Of a stretch of 62,000 nt of DNA, positions 12,901 to 21,613 are shown one piece after another. Location of the stretch: assembly GCF_000003815.2 (NCBI RefSeq), contig NC_049991.1:18694611-18756610 (forward strand), read 5' to 3'. The stretch comes from Branchiostoma floridae (lineage: Eukaryota > Chordata > Leptocardii > Amphioxiformes > Branchiostomatidae). The notes under the pieces are model-generated. The model searched no databases. It saw nothing but the letters and a program-made list of their open reading frames with translations, and was not told the origin of the DNA. The first letter of the stretch is position 1; each line of letters opens with the position of its first letter. Made by a program: the position numbers and the translations under genes.

Positions 12901-15900
12901 CCTACTATTATTTGACAGGCTTTTTATCCTTCTGTCACCATAGGGTTGTGCGCGGTGCCTGTGACAATACAGCACCTGTTTGACGAATGTTCATCAGCGT
13001 ACGATGAACACGCCAAGGAGATCGGGGCGTTTGAGATGGGATGGAAGAGGATCAGAAACACGTCAGCGATGGAATCAGCAGCCCCTGGATGGATCCACCT
13101 CCCCAATAAGTACCCCAGTCTCCCCATCTACGGTGTGACGACGCACTACTGGGGAGACGGCTTCGGTCTGCACCTGGGAAGGTCAGCAGACGAGATGCGC
13201 AGCATCCTAGCAGACCTGAAGGCCAACCGTTGGATCGACAAGCGCACGAGGGTCATCTTCTTGGAAGCGATACTGTACAACGGAAATCTGGATTTATTCA
13301 CATCGCTGACGGTGGTGTTTGAATTCTCCGAGACGACCGGAGTTTTCTCCCGTCACCACGTGCAGACCTTCCGACTCCATCAACGGCCTGGGACAATCGG
13401 GTACATCTACGTCCTGCTGGAAATCATTTACGTCATCATTCTCCTCTACACGCTGTGGACAGAGGCGAAAACTGCACGGGCAGCCGGCTTGGCCTACCTG
13501 AAGGGGCCATGGAATATTGTCGAAATCTTCAACTTCTTCTTGGCATTCACCGCCATTGCCTTGTATGGCTTTAAGATAGTCTACAGCTCCAGGGCTCTGG
13601 CGGCGATCAAGGACGGGAAAGGTGATTAACACATTTATGAACCAAAATGTTACATTTGTTTAATTACCTGAAAATTTCACTTCAGCATGTTTTAAAACAT
13701 GCCCAATCCTCACACTGATTGTATTAGAAGGTGACTATGTAATGCTGTACCTAATGATATGCAATTCTTTTAAAGATCAAGTCCACCATTTCCGATCAGC
13801 GGTGAACATAAGCCAGGTTTACGGCTGGTTCCTGGCCTTCCTGACGTTTGTCAACCTGATGAAGCTCCTCCGGCTACTGAGGTTCAACCCGTTCCTCGCC
13901 AAGCTGACGTCCGTGTTCCGAGCGATGGCGGGAGAGTTCTCTGCCTTCATCTTCCACTTTTTCTTCTGGATGTCAGCTTTCGGAGTCTACGCATATCTCA
14001 TGTTCGGCCTTGATGTGGGAGAATTCAGGTAAGAAAACATATTCTTGTATCTAGGATTGATGATTTCTCGTTTTCAACAGAAGGACACGGATTCCGAGTG
14101 CTCAGAAGTAAAACACGCCATGTCCTCATTACAATGACTTGAATTTTGTATGTTTTTCAGCTCCATCAGCAAGTCCTTCTCCACATTGTTCCAGATGTCT
14201 CTTGGAAATTTCTACTTCTACCAGCTGAGGGAGGCAGCCCCCATCCTTGGCCCCATCTTCTTCTTTGCTTTCATTTGCATAATCTTCCTGGTGCTGATGA
14301 ACATCTCCATGGCGATCATCGACAGCGCTCTTCCCGAGATGCGGAACCACGATGTACCTGAAGAAGACCGGTACTTCATCCAGGGGTTGTGGGAACGCTT
14401 CACGGCCTTCTTCGGCTACTGGAAAGCGCCAGCCAAAGGTTCGTGCATCCTTCTACGCAGGGACATCCATCAGCGAATTCAAACCGCCTGTCTGGATGTA
14501 CCCTGCTTTCTCAACCGTCACCCTTAGTTCCTGACCGCCCGGCTTCTAAATCTTAATGAGCTTACCCTTATATATGCGAGACCCCTTTTGAAACTGAAAG
14601 GCCTATTCTCTGATTGGCTGACAGCTGGTTTCGGGGGGGGGGGGGGCGTCCACAGGAACTAAGAGTGACGGTTGAGAAAGCAGGGTACATCCAGACAGGC
14701 GGTTTCTCTGTTGGATGTTCCTGTGTAGGAGGATGGGTTCGTGTAGTGTATGTTGTTTCACATTTAGAAAGTGCACAAGTCAACCAAACAATAAAGTCTC
14801 CCATCTTTTGAGTCTTGATAATGTTGCCAATCAGTGGTTATTGAAATAAGTGCCTGATCACTGCAAGCTCTTTCTAGTTGAGTTAACAGTCTATTTAAGT
14901 ACAAGGTACGAATGTGGGATTTGAACCAGTACCTTTGCTTAATCACTGGGCTATAATGCAGTTATGAAAAGATTGCCAGTAGTAAGGTCCTATCCTGTTT
15001 ATCCTTCCTAAGTCCCTTTGGTTCCTCTGCCCCCTGTCAGTTAGCTGGGTTTCACATTTTGATCTGCACATTGTTATCAAATCACTGTTTAGTCTATGTG
15101 CGACTAAAGAAAACTTACAAAATACATTCATTTTACATCTGCTCAGATAACGACTCCGTGGACACTCTCCATGACAGCCTGATCGAGGTGGAGATTAAAG
15201 TGGAGAAACTGTGGCTGAAGAGACAGTCGCTCTTCAACCTTAAGTAAGTACAACATCTTACAAGAAATACAGAAATACTAGTCGACATTGATGCCCTCAA
15301 AGATGCAAGGAGCTGATTGTCATGGTACAACAATTACATTCGCCAATTGGTTTATGTCTATGGCGCCGGTTGTATTTGTGTGTGTGCGTGTGTGTGTGTG
15401 TGTGTGAGTGTGTGTGTGTGAGTGTGTGAGTGTCTGTGTGTGTCTGTGTGTGAGTGCGTGTGTGTGTGTCTGTCTGTCTGTGTGTGAGTGCGTGTGTGTG
15501 TGTTCGCGCGCGCGTGTGTGTATGAGTGTCTGTGTGAGTATGTGTGTGTGTGTGTGTCTGTGTGTGTGCGGTATTCTATGTTAATGCAGGGGAGCTTCCA
15601 GTTTGATAGATTGTGTTCTGGATATGCTTTGGCTGTGATTTACGAATGGTAGAGCTTGTGGCGAAGGTATAAGCTTGTGGAACACTACTAAGTTGTAGCC
15701 TGAATAATCTGGAAAGTTGATGGTGGTAATTGTTGAAGTTAAATCACTCAGGAAGCCATGCTCTACAATGGAAATCTGGGTTTGTTCAGGAGGTTTTAAT
15801 AAGCGTTAACACTTCTATCCTCACAGGATGAAGGATGCAGACCTCCCGGCAGAGCCTGAGTTTGTTCCTACTGTCAAAGATGCCCCCGATGCTGCAGCAG

Positions 15901-16769
15901 TGGAACTTCGCCACCGCGTCATCAAGGTCCGCGCTGCTTCCGCGAACAACTGCACAGACAGTGGCAGTCAAGCGATCCAGTCCGCGAACAAGGCTCCAGC
16001 GGTGGCGACATCCATGTCCTCGGAAAATGAAGAGGAAACCCTCAAAAGCCACCAAACCAGTCAAGTCAAGTCTGTCCTATCCAAAGGGGGGAAAAGTGAC
16101 AAGAAGTCCACCAGCAGAGTTAGTTTTGCCCAGGTTGTTCTTGTTCGTCACACTGAGGAGCGCAAGGTGGAGTGGCCAAGTGTCAAGTTGAGCGCTCGTG
16201 ACAGGGTGGCTCTAACATTTGGCGAGATGCTGACAGACGACCACATCCAGGCTGCCCAGATGCTGCTTTGCCGCCAGTACCCGGCACTCCAAGGGCTGGA
16301 GGCGCCTGCAGTTGGTCACTGTGAGGACGGATTTGCCAAGATGACAGGAGAGGGGCTACAAATCCACCACAACAGCAGCCATCACTGGGTCCTATCATCT
16401 TGTGCAGGCGGACAGGTTCGCCTGTATGACAGCCTCGGCGTTGCCATGACTCCATCTCTGCAGATCCAGCTTTACCAGCTATACGCCGCGTTTGCTGACC
16501 AAGCAAGAAACGTCCTGACCGTATTCGTACCAGACGTACAGCGTCAGGAGAACGTCTTTGATTGCGGGCTTTTCGTCATCGCCTGGGCAGTGGACATCGC
16601 AGAGGGGCAAGACGTGAGCAGGGTTGTGTATGATGTCAAGAAGATGAGGAGCCATTTGGAGACGTGCTTCGAACAAGGGAAACTCACACCGTTTCCACGT
16701 CTGACCAGCTGCAGGAAGGTCGGTCCGACCAAGGCACAGGAAATCTCGCTGGTCTGCCGCTGTGAGTAG
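700..16769 (+). CDS. Polycystin-1-like (PKD1 family) membrane protein, 5'-partial, with a Ulp1-like peptidase C-terminal exon
   Basis: The 3' part of a PKD1-family gene, an 11-TM receptor/channel-like protein of the plasma membrane or cilia. Exons read: 700-981, 1465-1608, 2044-2151, 2415-2470, 3065-3145, 3701-3769, 3890-4021, 5095-5185, 5343-5500, 6030-6272, 6850-7342, 7659-7807, 8235-8459, 8846-9010, 9142-9302, 9481-9659, 9891-10381, 10678-10810, 11485-11726, 12290-12464, 12944-13621, 13776-14028, 14161-14438, 15147-15243, 15827-16769. Every junction is GT-AG and phases match throughout, giving 2007 codons plus TAG. Domain order is FN3, Thr-rich linkers, GAIN/GPS, TM1, PLAT, TM2-6, polycystin domain, TM7-11, coiled coil, Ulp1-like domain. 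The N-terminus lies before the window. The family assignment is firm. Whether the last exon belongs to this gene rests on splice phase alone; a separate Ulp1-like gene starting at the ATG at 15828 is the alternative. Exon 3701-3769 has the least certain acceptor. Confidence 0.9.
1465..2470 (+). other. Polycystin-like exons: Thr/Ser/Pro-rich extracellular linker
   Basis: Three short exons (1465-1608, 2044-2151, 2415-2470) encode a low-complexity, mucin-like spacer rich in Thr, Pro, Ser and Glu (for example AATPTTTPAPAVTTE and VAATTTTATTKQTSG). Phases run 1-1, 1-1, 1-0. This is probably an O-glycosylated stalk between FN3 and the GAIN region. The first two start similarly (AATPTTTP and VAATTTTA) and may be old tandem copies. 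Confidence 0.7.
1664..1862. repeat. Foldback element in polycystin-like intron
   Basis: Arms 1664-1712 and 1812-1862 pair ('aaggctaacgtcacatttcc' against 'ggaaatgtgacgtaaggct'), with a roughly 100-bp loop. Confidence 0.8.
2550..2631. repeat. Short hairpin repeat
   Basis: Arms 2550-2576 and 2605-2631 ('tatttcgaacacctccgtca' and its complement) around a 28-bp loop; MITE-like. Confidence 0.8.
3065..7342 (+). other. Polycystin-like exons: GAIN-region extracellular segment
   Basis: Exons 3065-3145, 3701-3769, 3890-4021, 5095-5185, 5343-5500, 6030-6272 and 6850-7342 encode the helical then beta-rich region before the GPS. It starts helical (ALGNGLDSIFAGSLSA), passes through an acidic, probably coiled stretch around 5390-5500 (LSPKERLEKAEENEKEK), and ends in beta-rich sequence with several N-glycosylation sequons (NLT, NQS, NST, NTS, NVS). 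The arrangement matches the GAIN domain that precedes the autoproteolysis site in PKD1-family and adhesion GPCR proteins. Domain identity rests on position and composition. Confidence 0.75.
7659..8459 (+). other. Polycystin-like exons: GPS autoproteolysis motif and TM1
   Basis: Exons 7659-7807 and 8235-8459. The first carries the GPS core C-V-Y-W followed by a W and G-C-V. The second carries CHCNHLTAFGSDF, in which H-L-T is the cleavage tripeptide (cut between Leu and Thr in the family). All four GPS cysteines and both Trp are present, so self-cleavage should be possible. About 25 residues later comes TM1 (GAVLTAIIVALCLYSF), then a basic stretch (ERKDKRK). Confidence 0.9.
8500..8802. repeat. 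MITE, 'cagtcaaacctg' family
   Basis: Its right end is caggtttgactg followed by TA. The same end, inverted, opens a truncated copy at 11773-11850 (TA|cagtcaaacctgtctatagc). A CAGT-type end next to TA suggests a Tc1/mariner-pogo type non-autonomous element. Confidence 0.55.
8846..9659 (+). other. Polycystin-like exons: PLAT domain
   Basis: Exons 8846-9010, 9142-9302 and 9481-9659 encode a PLAT beta-sandwich directly after TM1, as in all PKD1-family proteins. Markers are YRYRLLIWTGA, the middle strand IFTQDSQVTLTF, LQLMHDNSGEG, and ASWHVDRAAVQDV followed by SYFFCDEWLAAD. PLAT binds lipids and partner proteins at the membrane. The exon ends SFGFLFPASL...LFLSVAITPEG, the usual link into TM2. Confidence 0.9.
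9853..9872 (+). repeat. Poly(C)20 next to a splice acceptor
   Basis: Twenty uninterrupted C, ending 18 nt before the acceptor of exon 9891-10381. The complementary strand can form G-quadruplex DNA and the C-run an i-motif. Confidence 0.95.
10872..11063. repeat. Foldback element, about 190 bp
   Basis: The two halves are near-perfect complements ('attcttccgtaaacgtttcg' and 'cgaaacgtttacggaagaat'; 'ttcgttacacaac' and 'gttgtgtaacgaa'). It creates mirrored ORFs on both strands that are not genes. Confidence 0.85.
11226..11395. repeat. MITE, 'gaagccgcttaa' family, copy 1
   Basis: Shares with 11887-12060 the blocks 'aagccgcttaa', 'cgcaccgccacggga' (or a close variant) and 'gtgcaatta'. Its ends are more diverged than copy 2. 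Confidence 0.7.
11887..12060. mobile_element. Tc1/mariner-pogo-like MITE with TA target duplication
   Basis: 174 bp bounded by cagtggaagccgcttaa and its complement ttaactggcttccactg, with TA on each side (11885-11886, 12061-12062). It has no coding capacity. Confidence 0.75.
12290..14438 (+). other. Polycystin-like exons: polycystin (TOP) domain, TM7-TM11 and pore loop
   Basis: Exons 12290-12464, 12944-13621, 13776-14028 and 14161-14438. The extracellular polycystin domain contains FWSWLNETAL, WIDKRTRVIFLEAILYNGN and LDLFTSLTVVFEFSE. TM7 is IGYIYVLLEIIYVIILL, TM8 NIVEIFNFFLAFTAIAL, TM9 runs into an S4-like LMKLLRLLRFNPF, and TM10 is FSAFIFHFFFWMSAFGVY. The pore helix is FSTLFQMSLGNFYFYQL, followed by TM11. 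This is the TRPP channel-like module, assumed to pair with a polycystin-2 partner. Confidence 0.92.
12459..12860 (+). repeat. Intronic tandem duplication carrying a donor copy
   Basis: Two diverged units of about 225 bp ('catggaaaaacac' and 'tatggaaaagcac'; 'atatgacatgccaca' in both; 'tcaggaaaaatctacgtttc' and its variant). The second unit carries a copy of the exon 12290-12464 donor at about 12691 (tcag|gtgagt). Extending the exon to it would hit an in-frame TGA. Confidence 0.6.
14483..14703. repeat. Foldback element with G14 loop tract
   Basis: Arms of about 50 bp at each end are reverse complements ('accgcctgtctggatgtacc' and complement). A run of 14 G (14633-14646) lies in the loop. It sits just after the pore exon donor. 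Confidence 0.85.
15147..15243 (+). other. Polycystin-like exon: C-terminal coiled coil
   Basis: A 97-nt exon encodes a short amphipathic helix (LHDSLIEVEIKVEKLWLKRQ) with Leu/Val/Ile at heptad spacing. This is the cytosolic coiled coil that PKD1-family proteins use for assembly. It ends CTT AA|gtaagt (phase 2). The next acceptor, at 15827, supplies the G that completes AAG, so the frame runs straight into the peptidase exon. Confidence 0.75.
15372..15569. repeat. (TG)n microsatellite
   Basis: About 200 bp of interrupted TG repeats with TC and CG variants, in the intron between the coiled-coil exon and the Ulp1 exon. Confidence 0.9.
15827..16769 (+). other. Terminal exon: Ulp1/SENP-like (C48-type) cysteine peptidase domain
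   Basis: Exon of 943 nt, 313 residues after the ATG at 15828, ending TAG at 16767-16769. Residues 1-100 are Ser/Thr/Lys-rich and disordered. Residues about 127-270 look like a C48 fold: LTDDHIQAAQMLL, then His186 (HHW), Asp201 (LYDS), Gln240 and Cys246 (Q-x-N-x-x-D-C-G). The full His-Asp-Gln-Cys set is present. Ulp1 family members remove SUMO-like modifiers. Copies of this Ulp1-plus-PHD type also travel with transposons in invertebrate genomes, so this may be captured transposon-derived sequence. The acceptor (cctcacag) is good and phase-compatible with the polycystin exon before it. Confidence 0.75.
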
Positions 16770-16890
16770 GGGAAGCAACTGGGAAGGATGGAGAGGTGCA
16801 AGACATGCCGGAGGATCTTTCACGTCAACTGCCTGCCAGTCAGCCCTCTCATTGATGGGACATGGGCATGTTGCTACTGCGGTGTGTTTA
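16770..16890 (+). pseudogene. PHD-finger remnant directly behind the Ulp1-exon stop codon
   Basis: Reading on in the same frame past TAG (16767-16769) gives a nearly complete PHD zinc finger. It begins with C-R-C just before the stop, then CKTC, then H-V-N-C within RRIFHVNC, then W-A-C-C-Y-C. One in-frame stop separates the first ligand pair from the rest. A TGG to TAG or CAG to TAG change would explain it, but I cannot tell which. It would be translated only by readthrough or if the stop is a sequencing error. Confidence 0.6.
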
Positions 16891-16930
16891 TTTACTGTTT
16901 ATTTACACACCGCAGTAACAACATGCCCAT
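16862..16930. repeat. Hairpin over the last PHD cysteines
   Basis: 'atgggcatgttgctactgcg' at 16862 is followed 18 bp later by its complement (16906-16930). The inverted copy begins inside the PHD remnant's final W-x-C-x2-C codons. Confidence 0.9.
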
Positions 16931-16969
16931 ATCCTATTCAGTCAATCATCATCATCATCATCATTCAGC

Positions 16970-17256
16970 CAATACTGCAGCGCAAAAAAGGACTGCACTG
17001 AATAGGAATTATCAAGGACAACTGTTTGGTCTCCTTAAAAACAGTCAATACTGCAGCGCAAAAAAGGACTGCACTGAATAGGAATTATCAAGGACAACTG
17101 AGTGTTTGGTCTCCTTAAAAACAGTCAATACTGCAGCGCAAAAAAGGACTGCACTGAATAGGAATTATCAAGGACAACTGTTTGGTCTCCTTAAAAACAG
17201 TCAATACTGCAGCGCAAAAAAGGACTGCACTGAATAAGAATTATCAAGGACAACTG
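16970..17256 (+). repeat. Minisatellite, four units of 76-80 bp
   Basis: Units start at 16970, 17046, 17126 and 17202, each 'caatactgcagcgcaaaaaa' then 'ggactgcactgaata', 'tatcaaggacaactg' and 'ggtctccttaaaaacagt'. The second has a 4-bp insertion. The homologous place in the duplicated tail (about 18290) has no such array, so it expanded after that duplication or was lost from the copy. Confidence 0.95.
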
Positions 17257-17984
17257 TAGACTGCAGTATGTAAGAAAAACTGTTCTGCAGCGTTAAAACC
17301 ACTGATTGACACCAAGAATCAAGGATAGCTGTTTGTTCTCCTGATGGACGTAAATTAAAGCACAAGACTAGCGCGGTGTGGTCGTCTATGAGGAGGTAAC
17401 ATACTGATTGTTGAACTGAGCCCTCCACCGTTAGCGATCAATTTGTGTGTGTTTCTGTGTGTGGTACGTATGTTTAACAATTTAGTTTAGGATCCAGGCA
17501 ATGAGTCTACTACTGTCATCAGATGTAATTTATCTATTGCATCATGACATAACGTTAATGATCATTTCATTTTTGTGTGTGTGTTTACGTGTGTAATATT
17601 ATCAATTTTCTTCAAATATCTGTGTCTCTTCCGTTATCAGTAAATTTTCTAGTTTTCAAAAGTCTTTGTTAGGTACATTTACCTATCTTATGAATGCTAA
17701 ATGAATACTTTTATTGCCATGTGGAATAATGCTACAAAATGTGTTGGGTCTGTAAATATTTTCAAATAGGAAGGACTTTCAGGACTTGGTGTGGTACATC
17801 TATCTCATTTAATTAAGGTACCAAATGTACTTTTTTTACTATATTGAATAATGTGTGTTATGTCTTGATCCATATAAAATATGAAATATTTTAAACAACA
17901 AGAACTTTCAGGACTTGGTGTAATAGATTACCAAGTTCGATTCTTGACTGCCTAGAATGGCAGTTATGCCTCACAAAAATGCCC

Positions 17985-18275
17985 GGGCAGTGGACCTCGC
18001 AGAGGGACAAGACGTGAGCAGGGTTGTGTATGCCGACAGGAAAATGAGGAGCCATTTGGAGACATGCTTCGAACAGGGGAAACTCACACCGTTTGACCAG
18101 CCGCAGAAAGAAAGTCATTTCAACCAAGGCACACCAAATCTCAGTGGTCTGCAAACGAGGAAGGCGTCTGGAAAGAATGAAGAGGTGCAAAGCATGCCGG
18201 AGGATTTTTCACGTCAACTGCCAGTCAGCCCTCCTCGTGATGGAACATGGGCATGTGGTGACTGCGCTGTGTGAA
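17985..18275 (+). pseudogene. Partial tandem copy of the Ulp1/PHD tail
   Basis: This stretch repeats 16585-16895: the segment after the catalytic Cys (AEGQDVSRVVY..KMRSHLETCFEQGKLTPF) and the PHD part (CKACRRIFHVNC). The catalytic His, Asp and Cys region is absent. The PHD half has shifted to another frame relative to the peptidase half, so the copy cannot encode the domain pair. Similarity continues into the 3' flank (both copies carry 'gtttgttctcctgatgga' or a close variant, and 'tttcaggacttggtg'). The duplication therefore covered the end of the exon plus downstream DNA. Confidence 0.8.
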
Positions 18276-18720
18276 AGAGTCTTCACAACAGCGTAAACAG
18301 GACAGTGTTGATTAACATCGAGGATGTTCTGCAGACCGAAAACACTCGAGGGTGTTTGTTCTCCTAATGGACGAAAATGAGGGAAAACAACGTAGGATGA
18401 AAATACGGTTTGGTGATCTCTGGAGTCATGACTCCATCACTAACAATTTTTTTGTGTTTGTGTGTAATATTTAAGTTAGTCTAGATGGTGCCTATTTTTG
18501 TCATCAGTAAATGTGCTGGTTTGAGAAGGCTTTGTAAAGTACATTGTAGGTGCTAAGTTTCAGGACTTGGTGGTTAAATTGCGATGTTAGACTTTTGACT
18601 ACCTAAAATGGTACACATGTACTTATCTCTGACAAATTATTCTGTCACTTTGTCACTTGATAAGATGTTGGTCAGGTAGACAAACTACTGCTTGTAAATA
18701 TTTCGTGTGCTTAATTGTGG

Positions 18721-18860
18721 GGTCATGTGGCATAATGGCAGGATGTTTGGTCCGAAACCTTGAGATTCCGGATTAAATCTGCTTATATGTCAACGATCTT
18801 TTGCCCCTGGGAAAGGCACTTTACGAAACTTTCCTCACTTTACTCGAGTGCCTGGCTTCG
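18721..18860 (+). mobile_element. tRNA-derived SINE-like fragment
   Basis: A tRNA-like head (gtggcataatggcaggatg, then a B-box-like gattccggattaaatc) is followed by a body 'ctgggaaaggcacttta'. The same body follows a tRNA-like head at 57611-57740. Confidence 0.5.
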
Positions 18861-19380
18861 GTTAAAGCCGTCCCTTGGATAGGACATTAAAAGAATATCC
18901 CGTGTTTGAGGAAAGCCACTCCTCGAGCACGTTAAAGTATCCATCACACTTATCAAAAAGAGCACGGGTCCTTCCCGGTGTGAGTGAATGAAGACTTACA
19001 GTCCAGTTTCTGGGTTGGCATGTTGAAAAGGTGATGATAACCTGTTATGTCAATCGTTCAAAAACTAAGTATTTCAATCCTTCCACAAAAGTGGTACATC
19101 TCAAATAGATAATTACATTTGCATTTAAGCTTGCAGAGCAGATGTATTTGGAATCAGTACAAAACTTGTAACGTCTTCTGATAACAGACCCCAAAACAGT
19201 CTTAACGACCAAGGAAAAATGTCCCATTTAAATCATAAAAACTCTTCATGCTACACTTTAAAGTGGAGAGCTCAAAACAAGACCATTAAATGTATTGTTT
19301 TCTGAATAACGTCAAAAAACTCTAACCTGTCGACAAACGTTGACTTCGGCAAACGTTATCATGTATATGTAAGAATAGCA

Positions 19381-19498
19381 TAATCGCAAGAAAAAGAAGT
19401 TGCAGTAACTGCAACTTCTTTTTCTTGCGATTACGATATTTTAAATGTGATGTTTTAAATAGAACTGTTCTATTTAAAACATCACATTTAAAATATCG
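19381..19498. repeat. Two abutting perfect palindromes
   Basis: 19381-19433 has 26-bp arms around a single central A. 19434-19498 has 32-bp arms around a single central T. Both are perfect and they touch with no base between. Confidence 0.97.
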
Positions 19499-20458
19499 TT
19501 TCTACTCATCTTACAGCGGTATGAAGTTAGATTTTTGACTACCTAAAAAGGAAATTATGTTTGACAAAGAAACAAAATAACTGTTATAATCATATTATAT
19601 AGAATAGAATATAAGGTGGCAGTTATGACATTGGAAAGTGAATAATCAAGGTGATTAGAAAGGGTACCCATTTAAAGTATCGTTTCTATTCATCAAGTGT
19701 CATTTTCAGAGTAAAAAGCAGACTGTGCGCATGTTTCAGAATTGGTAGCATGTCTACAAAATTTCGAAAAATTTGAAAAAAAAAACAAGTAGACACAGAT
19801 TTGGGAAGTGAGAAAAAATGCCTCAAGTTTTTTGACTTCGTAAAGTGGTAGTTCTTACATAGCTAAGTAAATATTGCGGCAAGTCAAAAATCATCATACA
19901 ATGTCATTGACTTATGATGATTAACTTTATGAGATTTTAGCCAGGTAGAATAGTTCTTACTTGCGTGTGCTTGATTAAATTGCATAAAAGCTTGCTAAGT
20001 AGGCATAAACAACAGGAAAGTACAAAACTGATGACAGGCCAAAAATTGTTTAAAATATCAAGGAAAAAAACTGTTCCCATTTACAGTCTCGTATCATTTT
20101 ACATAACACGTCAAAGTGCTATTGCTCAGATTGAAGAAAAGGGCAGTTTGGATTATTTTCATAATGCCAATAAAATGTCAACAAACTTGTCTAAATATTC
20201 ATCAAATTTGTAATCACAAATAGAAAACACTTTTGGGGGGTTAGAAAACATTCCTCTAGATATACCATTGCCTGAAGTGGCAGTTATGGCTGTGCTTCAC
20301 TAAGGAAAGTGATAATGATCAACATGTTCAAAGACATTATAGAAGTTCATTGATACGTCACTTATGTGACTGTACTTAGTCTAGGTTTTGGTTAGTTCGA
20401 AAGCCTACTGCTTTTTATTGCTTTTGCTTGATTAAATTGCATGAAAACTTGTATAGTA

Positions 20459-20502
20459 TCTGTATAGCCGGTATAACCGCCGTTCGGCGTAACACACCAG
20501 CT
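20459..20502. repeat. Dispersed 'cgttcggcgtaacacaccag' repeat fragment
   Basis: Inverse copy of part of 34952-35065 ('gctggtgtgttacgccaaag', 'ggttatactggctatacaga'). Confidence 0.6.
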
Positions 20503-21187
20503 AGTAGAAATAGTAGAAATATAAAAAAATCAGCAACATACACAGAATTTGTAACACCATCTGATAACAGATCAAATTAAAAGAGAGTTCCCATTTAAAA
20601 ACGTCAATTCAAATTACACTTTAAAATGGCCTCCTTAGAATGAAAAGCAGGCCAGTTGCATTATCAATTATCAGAATAAGTAAGATGTCTAATTTTTTTT
20701 AAAAATATCATTACATTAGAACTATCAAATCACGAAAAAAATATCACAACGAAACGAAGCAAAACTATCAAGTCACAACATGAGAAAAATTCTTCTAGAA
20801 ACATCAAGATGATTTATAAAATGAAATAAAATCTAATGACTGAATGATATTCTACCTTGCAAAGGCAGCCCTACAGCAAAATATTTGCCCGACGTTTTAA
20901 TTTTAATAAAGTTTGGTTGGTTTGCTGATTCAGCATTTGTCTTTCTTGTGTGAGAGAGCAGTTATTGTATTCAGGCATTGAGTGAGACTTGAGGATAACA
21001 CGTAGAGTATGACAGAGAAAGTGGATAACAGCTGATACATTGGTGAAAAAAGCCTTATTTTCTTCTCTGCCTTAGCTTCTTCAAAGTACTGTCCAACCTG
21101 GATTCAGTGACGACTAAGGGGGCTGAGAGAAATGGTTGCTCAGGACAAGGTGGGGTTAACTATGGGACAATGGACATGTGCATATAT

Positions 21188-21613
21188 TAGGGGTGGGTAC
21201 CGGTACAGAAAATGCAGGTCCAGAGGATCAGCTCCAGGTCCGGACCTGAACCTGGTCCTGATTCAGCATGTGAAACCATATGAATGGATGATACTCAAAA
21301 CAATGGTCCATTTCGCTACAAAAAAAAGTATGTTTGTGGAGCATTTGACTCCCACTGACGTTCTAAAATCCTGCAAGACTAACTGCCTCTGTAGGATTGA
21401 CTGCAAAACTTTGTAGAAATGACTACAGACTCTACTCTACTTCGCTCTTGTCCTTTTCTTCGACCAGTAAGCCCCAAAATGCGCAAATTCCTGATCATAT
21501 ATAATCTGTTCATTTTTGAAAAGGTCCAACATTTTTTCAGGTCTGTTCTTTCCGGACCGGCACAATAAGAAAACCGGTTTTGTACTGGTACACCATAGCG
21601 GTACCAAGCCCTA
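21188..21613. mobile_element. hAT-like MITE
   Basis: 426 bp. Ends taggggtgggtaccg and its complement-like cggtaccaagcccta, flanked by near-identical octamers GCATATAT (21180-21187) and GCATGTAT (21614-21621). A second, inverted copy ends at 61519. Confidence 0.65.

Larger units (their letters stand above)
18650..20700. repeat. Degenerate tandem repeats of roughly 0.5 kb
   Basis: At least three diverged copies of a unit with 'gcttgattaaattgcat', 'cagtacaaaacttgtaac' (and variants), 'tctgataacagac' and 'cccattta' (near 19080-19250, 19950-20120, 20420-20640). Intergenic and non-coding. Confidence 0.6.
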
